The translations under genes and the position numbers were made by a program. This document shows, piece by piece, positions 34,593 to 42,762 of a stretch of 64,000 nt of DNA. The stretch is from Clostridium sp. chh4-2. Its GTDB lineage: Bacteria > Bacillota > Clostridia > Lachnospirales > Lachnospiraceae. Location: positions 84,896 to 148,895 of the forward strand of contig NZ_PKUU01000018.1 of assembly GCF_002899675.1 (NCBI RefSeq), in the 5' to 3' direction. Within the stretch, counting starts at the first letter, position 1; the number at the start of each line of letters is the position of its first letter. Under the pieces are notes generated by a model that did no database searches, was not told where the DNA came from, and saw only the letters and a list, made by a program, of their open reading frames with translations.

Positions 34593-36110
34593 ATGATATT
34601 AGATAATGAAAGTTTAAGATACAGCACACCGGAAGAGCAGGGGATATCTTCAGAATCACTGCTGGACTTTTTTGAAACAGTCCGGAACAATAATAAAGAT
34701 AATGCGGTAGATCTTCACAGTTTTCAGGTGATCCGTCATGACCACATCATTGCGGAAGGAGCTGGAAAGCCGTTTTCCCTTAACAACTTTCACAGAATCT
34801 ATTCTTCCGCCAAAGGAATTATCGCATTAGGGGTAATGCTTGCAGTTCAGGAAGGAAAGGTGGATATCAATGAAAAAGTGGCTGATATTTTCAGTGATAA
34901 TCTGCCGGATAATCTGAGCGAAAAGATAAAGAAGGTAACTGTATACCATTTGCTGACCATGAGCTGCGGGCAGGATGTGGATTCCTGCGTGGATATGTTT
35001 AAAAGCGATAATTGGATTAAAACGTTCCTGTCCATCGATCCCGTTTATGAACCAGGCAGCCGTTTCTTCTATAACAATGGGATTCCTCATGTGCTAGCCG
35101 CCATTGTGGAGAAAAAGACAGGAGAAGATATTATTTCCTATATGGAACCCCGCCTTTTAGCTCCCATCGGAGCGAAAGTGCTGTGCAGATATAATAAGCA
35201 GAAGGAGAGGGAACCGTCTACCGTCTGTGTGAGACAGACTGATTTAACTAAATTCGGATATCTTCTGCTGAAACGTGGAAAATGGAATGGAAAACAGCTG
35301 ATCAGCCCTGAGATTTGTGACGAATACGGGAAATTCCACATTTCTACTGCAAGCCATCCCAAGATATTCCGTAATTTTGGATATGGATATCAGGTTTGGA
35401 AAATGCCATGCGAAGGATTTATACTGGCCGGAGGAAACGACAATCATTCCTGTGTTTTCACAGAAGCGGATATGGTGTTTTCCTGTATGGCAAATAACAA
35501 GATTAAGGGCGATTTCAGCATACAGAAAACATTTTATGATCTTGTATATTTAAAGATGAGCGGCCGGCCGCTTCCGCCTAACCCGCAGGCATATGAACGG
35601 CTTCAGAACTGTTTGACACAGTGGAATCTTGCGCCTCATGGAAGTGATGAAAGCGGTCTGGAAGAACGGATAGCGGGCAAAACATTCACGTTTGAAGCCA
35701 ATTCCTTTGGCTGCGAATCGGTCTGCTTTTTAGTTGACAAGGCGAAACAGGAACTGGAAATCTGCACAACGGAACACGGAGCCGTCCACCGCCTGAGATG
35801 CGGCATGGCGGGAACGTGGCCGGTAACCAAAGATTATATCGTGATACCTCCCAATTTAACACATGGAAATTTTATTGACGGAGAAGAACCGTCGGAAAAT
35901 ATGGCGAGCGGGGCATGGACAGACCGGAACAGGCTTTTGGTGTACGGCCGGAGTTTGGGGCGGGTCGCTTCAGACCAGTTTGATTTTAGATTTGATAAAA
36001 ACAGGCTGCATTTGTACATAAAGACCCCGGCTCTTGCGGTTCCGGGATGTGCGGTGGATAAAAAGAAAGGCGAGTTTTATTTAACCGCCGTATTGGATGA
36101 GCAGTGCTGA
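34593..36110 (+). CDS. Serine hydrolase, class C beta-lactamase-like
   Basis: A 505-residue protein of the beta-lactamase/EstB/D-Ala carboxypeptidase fold. The nucleophile motif S-x-x-K is Ser71-Lys74 ('YSSAKG'). A Tyr-x-Asn motif is seen in 'RFFYNNGIPHVLA', as expected for class C relatives. No signal peptide, so it probably acts inside the cell. ATG 34593 has AGGAGG seven bases upstream. It lies between the ABC importer and a CocE-type hydrolase, suggesting cleavage of an ester or amide in the imported compound rather than antibiotic resistance (inference). The last ~130 residues form a separate C-terminal domain. Confidence 0.83.
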   Translation: MILDNESLRYSTPEEQGISSESLLDFFETVRNNNKDNAVDLHSFQVIRHDHIIAEGAGKPFSLNNFHRIYSSAKGIIALGVMLAVQEGKVDINEKVADIFSDNLPDNLSEKIKKVTVYHLLTMSCGQDVDSCVDMFKSDNWIKTFLSIDPVYEPGSRFFYNNGIPHVLAAIVEKKTGEDIISYMEPRLLAPIGAKVLCRYNKQKEREPSTVCVRQTDLTKFGYLLLKRGKWNGKQLISPEICDEYGKFHISTASHPKIFRNFGYGYQVWKMPCEGFILAGGNDNHSCVFTEADMVFSCMANNKIKGDFSIQKTFYDLVYLKMSGRPLPPNPQAYERLQNCLTQWNLAPHGSDESGLEERIAGKTFTFEANSFGCESVCFLVDKAKQELEICTTEHGAVHRLRCGMAGTWPVTKDYIVIPPNLTHGNFIDGEEPSENMASGAWTDRNRLLVYGRSLGRVASDQFDFRFDKNRLHLYIKTPALAVPGCAVDKKKGEFYLTAVLDEQC

Positions 36111-36127
36111 CAATTAAAGGAGGAGCT

Positions 36128-37882
36128 ATGAAAAACATAACGGAAGTAAGAATCCATAAAAATATTGAAATTCCCATGCGGGATGGAACCATTCTCAGGG
36201 CGGACCATATAAAGCCGGTCTGTGATGAACCGCTGCCGGTTTTGATCGTGAGAACCCCTTATTTAAAAGAAAGCTTTTATACAAAAGAGGTATATGCGGT
36301 AAATGAGACGGCTTTTCGCGGATACCATATTCTCCTATGCGATGTGCGGGGCGGCGGACAGTCGGATGGGGAGTTCGCTCCCTTTGCCAATGAACGGAAC
36401 GATGGTTATGATACGATCGAATGGGCGGCGACCCAGGAGTGGTGCAGCGGAAAAGTTGGAACATTCGGTTATTCCTATAATGGAGGCCAGCAGATACTGG
36501 CCGCTTCCACCAATCCGCCGTCTTTAGCCGCTGCCGCTCCGGGAGGGGCCAGCGGGCGGTTTCTGCCTACATTGATGTATGGCGTGCTTTCTCACCGGAC
36601 CAGTCTGTTCTGGTATATGAAACAGCTTAGAAATGCGATTATCAGCGGAAAATGCGGTTTTGCCCCCCAACAGCAGAAAGAAAAACTGGCGGAAATTGAG
36701 CACATCATGCAGTTCGAAAATGAGAAAGAGTGTTATGTGCTTCCATTTTTGGACGCGGATATTCTCAAATTTGAAGGCGTGCCGATCCGTAAATTTTTTA
36801 ATGAATGGGTGGATAACTGCAATAACAGAGATTATTGGGAAAAGATGGGACAGCCTCTTGGGATCGAAAAGGTCACTGTTCCGTGTTTCTTCTATACGGG
36901 CTGGTTTGACTATATGTGTACCGGAGTTGCGGAGAATTTTGAACTGCTGAGCCACAAAACCGATGATCCGGAATTAGCCGGCAGTCACAGACTGGTGCTG
37001 GGCCCATGGATTCACACCACGGAATACGGAGTCAGCACAGGTTCCAATTCGGGAATAAAATACGGAGAAGTGAGATTTCCGCCCAATTCCGGCTATACGA
37101 AAGAAATGTACCGCAGTTTCATGCAGTTTTATGACCGGCATCTGAAAGGAAATAAGGAATCCGGTAAGGAAGCTCCGGTCAGGATTTATGTGATGGGTGA
37201 TAATGTATGGAGAGAGGAACAGGAGTGGCCTCTTGGCCGGACCCGGTATACAGAACTCTATCTGGACAGTCAGGGGGATGCCAGATCGCTTAATGGGAAC
37301 GGAATTCTCAGCTTTAAAAAACCGTACATGAGTCCGGCGGATGAATACGATTATGATCCGTTAAATCCCTGTGACAATACGGACAGTGACCTGCATAAAG
37401 GAATGATTGTGGACAGGAGAGAGAAAGAACAGCGGGAAGATATGCTGATATATACCACGGAACCGCTGGAAAAAGAAATCGAAATTACCGGTTATCTTCA
37501 AGCCAGATTGTTCGTGAAATCCTCTGCCGTGGACACGGATTTCTTCATCCGTCTGGTGGATGTGCTGCCGGACGGCAGGGCTCACGCCTATTTATCAGGA
37601 GTATTTCGAATGCGTTACCGGAACGGATTTTACGAACCCCATTATATGACACCGGGTGAAATATACGCCGTCGATTTTAAAATCGGAGCCCTCAGTCTGG
37701 TATTCAAAGAGGGGCACAGAATTCGTATAGAGATCACAAGCAGCGATTTCCCGGAGTATGACAGAAATCTAAATACGGCCGAACCGATGGGATATGGAAA
37801 AGAAGCAGTAACGGCCCGACAGACAATCTTACACAGTGAGCAATATCCATCCCACATCCTTCTGCCTGTGATCCCAAGATAG
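36128..37882 (+). CDS. CocE/NonD-family hydrolase (X-Pro dipeptidyl-peptidase S15-like)
   Basis: A 584-residue alpha/beta hydrolase. The catalytic Ser116 lies in 'GTFGYSYNGGQQ'. A candidate Asp is in 'TGWFDYMC' and a candidate His in 'LGPWIHTTEYG', in the order expected for the S15/CocE triad. The C-terminal ~230 residues match the jelly-roll X-Pro dipeptidyl-peptidase domain ('VDVLPDGRAHAYLSGVFRMRYR'). ATG 36128 follows AAAGGAGG. Relatives cleave peptides after Pro or hydrolyse esters such as cocaine, so it likely cleaves an imported peptide or ester. Last gene of the ABC operon; it converges with PucR4. Confidence 0.88.
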   Translation: MKNITEVRIHKNIEIPMRDGTILRADHIKPVCDEPLPVLIVRTPYLKESFYTKEVYAVNETAFRGYHILLCDVRGGGQSDGEFAPFANERNDGYDTIEWAATQEWCSGKVGTFGYSYNGGQQILAASTNPPSLAAAAPGGASGRFLPTLMYGVLSHRTSLFWYMKQLRNAIISGKCGFAPQQQKEKLAEIEHIMQFENEKECYVLPFLDADILKFEGVPIRKFFNEWVDNCNNRDYWEKMGQPLGIEKVTVPCFFYTGWFDYMCTGVAENFELLSHKTDDPELAGSHRLVLGPWIHTTEYGVSTGSNSGIKYGEVRFPPNSGYTKEMYRSFMQFYDRHLKGNKESGKEAPVRIYVMGDNVWREEQEWPLGRTRYTELYLDSQGDARSLNGNGILSFKKPYMSPADEYDYDPLNPCDNTDSDLHKGMIVDRREKEQREDMLIYTTEPLEKEIEITGYLQARLFVKSSAVDTDFFIRLVDVLPDGRAHAYLSGVFRMRYRNGFYEPHYMTPGEIYAVDFKIGALSLVFKEGHRIRIEITSSDFPEYDRNLNTAEPMGYGKEAVTARQTILHSEQYPSHILLPVIPR

Positions 37883-37899
37883 GAAGGGCGCAAATCTTT

Positions 37900-39477
37900 T
37901 TAATTCCATTTATAATCGTCCCGGATAAAGGGAGATAAGTTTAGTGAATGATGCTGATACCTTTCATAATATCGGATCAACATGCAGGAAAACATCAGAT
38001 GAAAGCGGTAATAAGGGTCATCCAGGGAATGATGAATCAGTTCTTTTATTTTATTGATCTTATAAATCATTGTATTTCTGTGCATGAACATAACTTTTGA
38101 TGTTTCCGCTATGTTTCTGCCGTTTAATAAATAGGTAAAAAGCACATCCCTTAAATTGCAGTCAAAGGCCTGATCATAACGGGTCAGTGTAAGAACAGCG
38201 GGAGAGCAGAGATAAATAATGTCATCGCTGTCAAAATGTTCCTCCATATGGTTAGCGCAAAGATCTGCAATCAAATATAAGCTGTAACGTCCGAAATAGG
38301 AGAGACGGTTAAAGGAATCTGATCTCACGTTGCGAATAATCGGCAAAAGCTGCCTACATTTTAAATAACTGATTCTCAGTGACTTGGCTGACATGCAGGC
38401 ATGGCTGATCAATGCAGTTGACTGGTAACTCTCCAAAATCTTTTCCACAGCGTCTTCCTCTGCCGGGAAGGCGCAGGAGGCGAGGCGGGAGCTGATAAGG
38501 ATCAGAATTGTATCGTCCAAAATCACCATATGGTGTGCCGGAAAAAGGCAATTCAGTTCTCCGTAAAGCTGTTTTAATTCAGCTTCCCCGTTTAAGGGTA
38601 CGTCCGGTTTAACCAAAATAATCCTCATATACTTATGAGGCGGTTTCGGAAGATTTTGAAGCATGATTTGAATATGCTCATAATCGGCAGGCGGCTCCAA
38701 AAAAAGAAGTCTGGCGATCTCCTGAAAGGAGAGAGCCGAGTTCTGCGAGGAGGAGTCGCGAAGCCGGATGGACAGTTCATAGGCCAACGTGAACATCATC
38801 TGCTGAAGAGGCGTTCCATCGTCCTGGATACAACCATATAAGAAACCAAAAAATTCGTGCTCAATGGAAACCGGCACCAGGCAATAAATATACCCGTCCT
38901 GCTGGTCCAAATAAGCCGGAGCCTCAAAAGCTTCCCTTTTTTCGATCAGCCGGTCGATGATCTCCTGAGCGGTGACCGGCATATCGTCACAGTTTTCAAA
39001 GAGCTGGCCGTCCTTTTGGCGGATGCTGGCGGTTATGATCTTATAATCGGAATTCATGATGCTGATGGAGGCGTCAATCAGGCGGGAACTCCGCTGAAGC
39101 AGCTGCTTTAATCCCGTATCCTGGCTTTTATTTAAAAGTCCGGTCCATTTTTTCCATAAAGAAATGCATTCGAAAAGCTTATTGTACAGCGTGCTGAGCG
39201 AAAGACCGCTGAGCAGAATATTGCACGAAAAAGCTTTTAATTTTGAAATATCATTTTCTCCGCCGCTTAAAAAATAAGTGCCCACCGGTTCCTGAGCGGA
39301 GCTGTCTGCGAGAGACAGAAATTGTGATGCTGTGCCCACACAGACATAATCAGCGGGAATCTCGGTGCTTTGGTCAAGCAGAAGGATTCCCCTGCTGTCG
39401 GAATCCAGGGTCTGCAATATAGAAGAATACAGAATGTGTTGGGACAATTCGACCTTGATAAAATTTAGCAGAAACAT
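37900..39477 (-). CDS. PucR-family transcriptional regulator (PucR4)
   Basis: A 525-residue paralogue. The C-terminal helix-turn-helix reads 'LRDVLFTYLLNGRNIAETSKVMFMHRNTMIYKINKIKELI', with the full HRNT..YKINKI signature. The N-terminal half is divergent ('YVCVGTASQFLSLA' near residue 45 aligns with the other paralogues). ATG at 39477 has GGAG about nine bases upstream. It is divergent from the transporter-serine hydrolase-GRE3 operon and is its likely regulator (inference). Its stop lies 17 bases from that of the convergent CocE gene. Confidence 0.85.
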   Translation of the reverse strand: MFLLNFIKVELSQHILYSSILQTLDSDSRGILLLDQSTEIPADYVCVGTASQFLSLADSSAQEPVGTYFLSGGENDISKLKAFSCNILLSGLSLSTLYNKLFECISLWKKWTGLLNKSQDTGLKQLLQRSSRLIDASISIMNSDYKIITASIRQKDGQLFENCDDMPVTAQEIIDRLIEKREAFEAPAYLDQQDGYIYCLVPVSIEHEFFGFLYGCIQDDGTPLQQMMFTLAYELSIRLRDSSSQNSALSFQEIARLLFLEPPADYEHIQIMLQNLPKPPHKYMRIILVKPDVPLNGEAELKQLYGELNCLFPAHHMVILDDTILILISSRLASCAFPAEEDAVEKILESYQSTALISHACMSAKSLRISYLKCRQLLPIIRNVRSDSFNRLSYFGRYSLYLIADLCANHMEEHFDSDDIIYLCSPAVLTLTRYDQAFDCNLRDVLFTYLLNGRNIAETSKVMFMHRNTMIYKINKIKELIHHSLDDPYYRFHLMFSCMLIRYYERYQHHSLNLSPFIRDDYKWN

Positions 39478-39517
39478 GAGCGGCTACTCCTTAAAATTGT
39501 ATAGTTTGACTGACGAA

Positions 39518-39534
39518 ATGGTTATGATAACCAT
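39518..39534. promoter_or_regulatory. 17-bp perfect palindrome between PucR4 and transporter
   Basis: ATGGTTA-TGA-TAACCAT, in the divergent spacer 39478-39734, 41 bases upstream of PucR4. It is a plausible operator for PucR4 or another regulator. The rest of the spacer is AT-rich with no gene. Confidence 0.5.
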
Positions 39535-39734
39535 ATTAACTGTACAAATTGAATGATAAAATAAAAACTAAGTTAAGTTTATCACAATTTGAATTGATTG
39601 ACAATAATGTGTCGAAGTTCAAATAATCGCTTTAAATTCAAAAAGAAAGGAGACGTAAAATCGATACATTAAGGCCGGTGATAAACAAAAATGGGGGAAT
39701 AGATTTTAGTTTACGATGATAAGGAGAAAGTGAT

Positions 39735-41024
39735 ATGACGAATGTACTGATTTTTTTCTTAGGATTTGTGGTGGCAATTGCAGTTGGACAGTTTTTTAAA
39801 GTAAATCCTGGCTTTGTGGCTATTTTAATCGGTTTTCTGCTTAACTGGATCGTGCTGGGGGCACAATCGAAGGCATTTATCGCTTTATGGCCTACTACCT
39901 TGTTCTGGAACTGCGTTATGCCGATGACATTTTACAGCTTTGCCAATGCCAACGGAACCATGGCGGTGTTCGGCAAAAACATAGTATATACATTCCGCCA
40001 TGCAAAATGGGCGATTACGATTGTAATATTTTTAGCTACCGCATTGATTACGGCAACGGGCGCTGGGTTAAGCAGTTCCCTGATTATGGCTCCTTTAGCC
40101 TGGGAACTTTGTATGCAGGCGGGCATCAGCCCTCTGTTAATTCCATTCAGTACATGGGCCGGTTCCCTTACCATGGGATTTGCGGCCTGGACCAGCAATG
40201 GTTCCATGTTTAGCGGTTATTTTGCCCAGTACTTCCCGGAAGTGGATTCCGCTTCCCTGCTGCTGCGCATCACGATTTATCATATCCTGTTCTTTGTTGC
40301 GGCGTTTGCGGTTATGTTTGTGATTAATAAAGGCTGGAAAGTCAAAGTAAATGACGCATCCATGGATAAACCGGAAAAATTCAACAGCGAACAAAAACGT
40401 ACGTTAACGATCATTGGAGTTTGTATTGCAGTTTTGCTGATTCCGTCTATCGTGGGCCAGTTCGCTCCAAACCCTCTGTTTAAATGGATGAAAGGCAATC
40501 TGACCATGCCGGTGACCGCATCAATCGGTATCTCCATATTATGCATTACCCACTGTGGTGATTTAAGAGAAATCTGCGCTAAAAAAGTGGGCTGGAATGC
40601 AGTTTGGACCATTGCAGGTATGGCCATGTACTGCGGACTTGCAAAAGAGATGGGAGTCATAGAATCCCTTGGAACATGGCTGGAATCTCTTCCGCCTTTC
40701 GTAATCGCTCCCGCCATCTGTTTTGTTGCGGCAGCCCTCAGCTTCGTTGTTTCCGCCAGCGCGGTTCAGCCGTTCTTGTTTGCGATGGTGCCGGCTCTGG
40801 CTTCTGCGGCAGGATGTTCCATACCGGCTATGGTTGTGCCGATGCTGATCGGTTGTGCGGTTACTTCCTTCAGCCCATTCTCATCCGGCGGAGTGCAGAA
40901 TCTGATTGGATCGACCCAGGAAGTGCAGACACAGCTGATAAACAAGATGGTTATTACTGCAGTCGGCATGGCTGCAGCGGCCTGTATCTTATCGGCGCTC
41001 GGAGTATTTTCCATCGGGGCATAG
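39735..41024 (+). CDS. IT-superfamily carboxylate transporter (MatC/SLC13-like)
   Basis: A 429-residue polytopic membrane protein, about 11 helices. It shows the same two-loop plan as the carrier at 25732: 'TGAGLSSSLIMAPLAWEL' in the N-half and 'SFSPFSSGGVQNLIG' in the C-half, plus a 'DKPEKFN' central loop. It heads an operon with a serine hydrolase and GRE3, after a 257-base divergent spacer from PucR4. ATG 39735 is preceded by AAGGAGAA. It probably imports the operon's organic-acid substrate. Substrate and coupling ion are unknown. Confidence 0.8.
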   Translation: MTNVLIFFLGFVVAIAVGQFFKVNPGFVAILIGFLLNWIVLGAQSKAFIALWPTTLFWNCVMPMTFYSFANANGTMAVFGKNIVYTFRHAKWAITIVIFLATALITATGAGLSSSLIMAPLAWELCMQAGISPLLIPFSTWAGSLTMGFAAWTSNGSMFSGYFAQYFPEVDSASLLLRITIYHILFFVAAFAVMFVINKGWKVKVNDASMDKPEKFNSEQKRTLTIIGVCIAVLLIPSIVGQFAPNPLFKWMKGNLTMPVTASIGISILCITHCGDLREICAKKVGWNAVWTIAGMAMYCGLAKEMGVIESLGTWLESLPPFVIAPAICFVAAALSFVVSASAVQPFLFAMVPALASAAGCSIPAMVVPMLIGCAVTSFSPFSSGGVQNLIGSTQEVQTQLINKMVITAVGMAAAACILSALGVFSIGA

Positions 41025-41154
41025 CGCTGAAACCGGATATGGGGTAACGGGTGTTTAACAGGACGGTCTTTGCATCAGCAACTTTATGCGGAGATCGTCG
41101 CTTATCGTTGGATAACGGAGCCGCTTAGGCACGGTGAGAAAGGAAGGGGTAATA

Positions 41155-42732
41155 TTGAGCAGAAGAGAACTGAATTATGCAGCGCCGGAATCTGTCGGGA
41201 TTCCCAGCGGAGCGGTTAAAGAACTGGTGGAAGCTCTGGACCAATGCGGAACGGAAATGCATGGAATCATGATTGCCAGATATGGGAAGGTATGCGCAGG
41301 AGGCTGGTGGGCCCCATTTTCACCCAATCTGGTTCACGGCCTTCAATCCATGACTAAAACGATTTTGGCTACGGCCGTTGGAGCGCTGGTGACAGACGGT
41401 CTTTTGGATATCGATTCCAGAGTATGCGACCTGGCGCCGGAGTGGATGCCGGATCATCCCTCGGAGGCATTAAAAAGGCTTACCATACGCCATATGCTGA
41501 TGATGACCAGCGGATGCCGGAAGACGTATCCGGCTTGTAAGGAAGACTGGCTGAAAGGATTTTTTGCCCAGGAGATTGAAGACGAACCGGGAACCGTGTT
41601 CCATTATGACGGGACGAATACATCGGCCATCGGAGCCATTGTATCGAAGATCACCGGGCAGCACAGCATTTTGGAATATCTGAGAACCAGGGTATTTGAT
41701 AAAATCGGTATCGATACGGACCGGATCAAATGGGTGAAACATCCGGACGGCTACTGTTACTGTGGAGGAGGAGCATTTACAACCTTAGAGGATGTTTTAA
41801 GGCTTGGAATGCTCTATGAGCAAAACGGCGTCTGGGATGGAGAACGGATTCTCAGCGAGGAATGGGTGAAAGAAGCTGCGTCGAAACAGACGCATAATAA
41901 CGAACGGTCGGGCGTGCCGGAATACACGGATAACAGCTCTTCCGGATATGGATTCCAGATTTGGATGACAAAGAGGCCGGGAACCTACTATTTTTCCGGC
42001 GCACACGGACAGTATGTTCTGGTAATGCCGGATAAACATCTGGTTATGGCCGTAAATCAGAATATCGTGGAAGTGCTTCCGAAACCGGGCGAGATCAGAA
42101 AGCCGAAGGTTGTGGATATGAAAGAGATCGTGCTGAATCTTCTGATCTCATTCGGTGAGTCTCTGGGTGATGATCCGCTTATGGAGAATGAGCAGGCGGA
42201 GAAAGAATTAAAACGGTATCTGGACTGTTTAAGCCGTCCGAAAGTTCTGTCGGCGCCTCTGCCGGAACATGCTTCCAAATTTTTTGAACATACGTATGAG
42301 CTTACGGACAATGAAATCTCCCTGCTGCCGGGCGTATACAGTTCGGCGCTTAAAAAATTTGTGCTCTGCACCACGGCGGACGGCCCGGTTGGCGTCCAAC
42401 GCCTGAGCTTAAAAGAGTTTACGGGAAATGATTTCCTTTTGGAACTTCAGGTGAAAGGGCATAGTTATCAGACCAGAGTGGGAGTGGACGGCTTATACCG
42501 GATCGGACATTTTAAGGTGCCGGGTCATCCGGAGCTGCCGGATCAGGTGCTTTCCACCGGATACTGGAAGGACGGGGTTCTCAATATTACGCTTAATTTT
42601 ATCGAAACCTGTTATTCCAACAACATAAGGATAGAAAAGAAAGAAAACAGAGCGGTGATCACCTTCGAAGAGTTCTATATGTTTGATGAACATGGGTTCT
42701 GCACAGTATTTGAAGCTGAAGACGAAGAATAG
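41155..42732 (+). CDS. Serine hydrolase, class C beta-lactamase-like (second)
   Basis: A 525-residue protein of the same fold as the hydrolase at 34593. The nucleophile is Ser65 in 'LQSMTKT' (S-x-x-K, Lys68). 'FHYDGTNTSAIGAI' is the Tyr motif and 'GAHGQYVLVMPDK' the C-terminal His-Gly motif. I prefer TTG at 41155, about six bases after AAAGGAAGGGG; the GTG at 41134 precedes that site. It sits between a carboxylate carrier and GRE3, so it probably hydrolyses an ester or amide of the imported substrate to feed the radical enzyme (inference). No signal peptide. Confidence 0.82.
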   Translation: MSRRELNYAAPESVGIPSGAVKELVEALDQCGTEMHGIMIARYGKVCAGGWWAPFSPNLVHGLQSMTKTILATAVGALVTDGLLDIDSRVCDLAPEWMPDHPSEALKRLTIRHMLMMTSGCRKTYPACKEDWLKGFFAQEIEDEPGTVFHYDGTNTSAIGAIVSKITGQHSILEYLRTRVFDKIGIDTDRIKWVKHPDGYCYCGGGAFTTLEDVLRLGMLYEQNGVWDGERILSEEWVKEAASKQTHNNERSGVPEYTDNSSSGYGFQIWMTKRPGTYYFSGAHGQYVLVMPDKHLVMAVNQNIVEVLPKPGEIRKPKVVDMKEIVLNLLISFGESLGDDPLMENEQAEKELKRYLDCLSRPKVLSAPLPEHASKFFEHTYELTDNEISLLPGVYSSALKKFVLCTTADGPVGVQRLSLKEFTGNDFLLELQVKGHSYQTRVGVDGLYRIGHFKVPGHPELPDQVLSTGYWKDGVLNITLNFIETCYSNNIRIEKKENRAVITFEEFYMFDEHGFCTVFEAEDEE

Positions 42733-42762
42733 AGGCGGCGCTGCCGGAGACAGGAGGAAATT

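Noticed and set aside
34593..36110. Antibiotic-resistance beta-lactamase
   Set aside because: No signal peptide, about 505 residues with an extra C-terminal domain, and located in an import/hydrolysis operon; the fold also covers esterases and peptidases.
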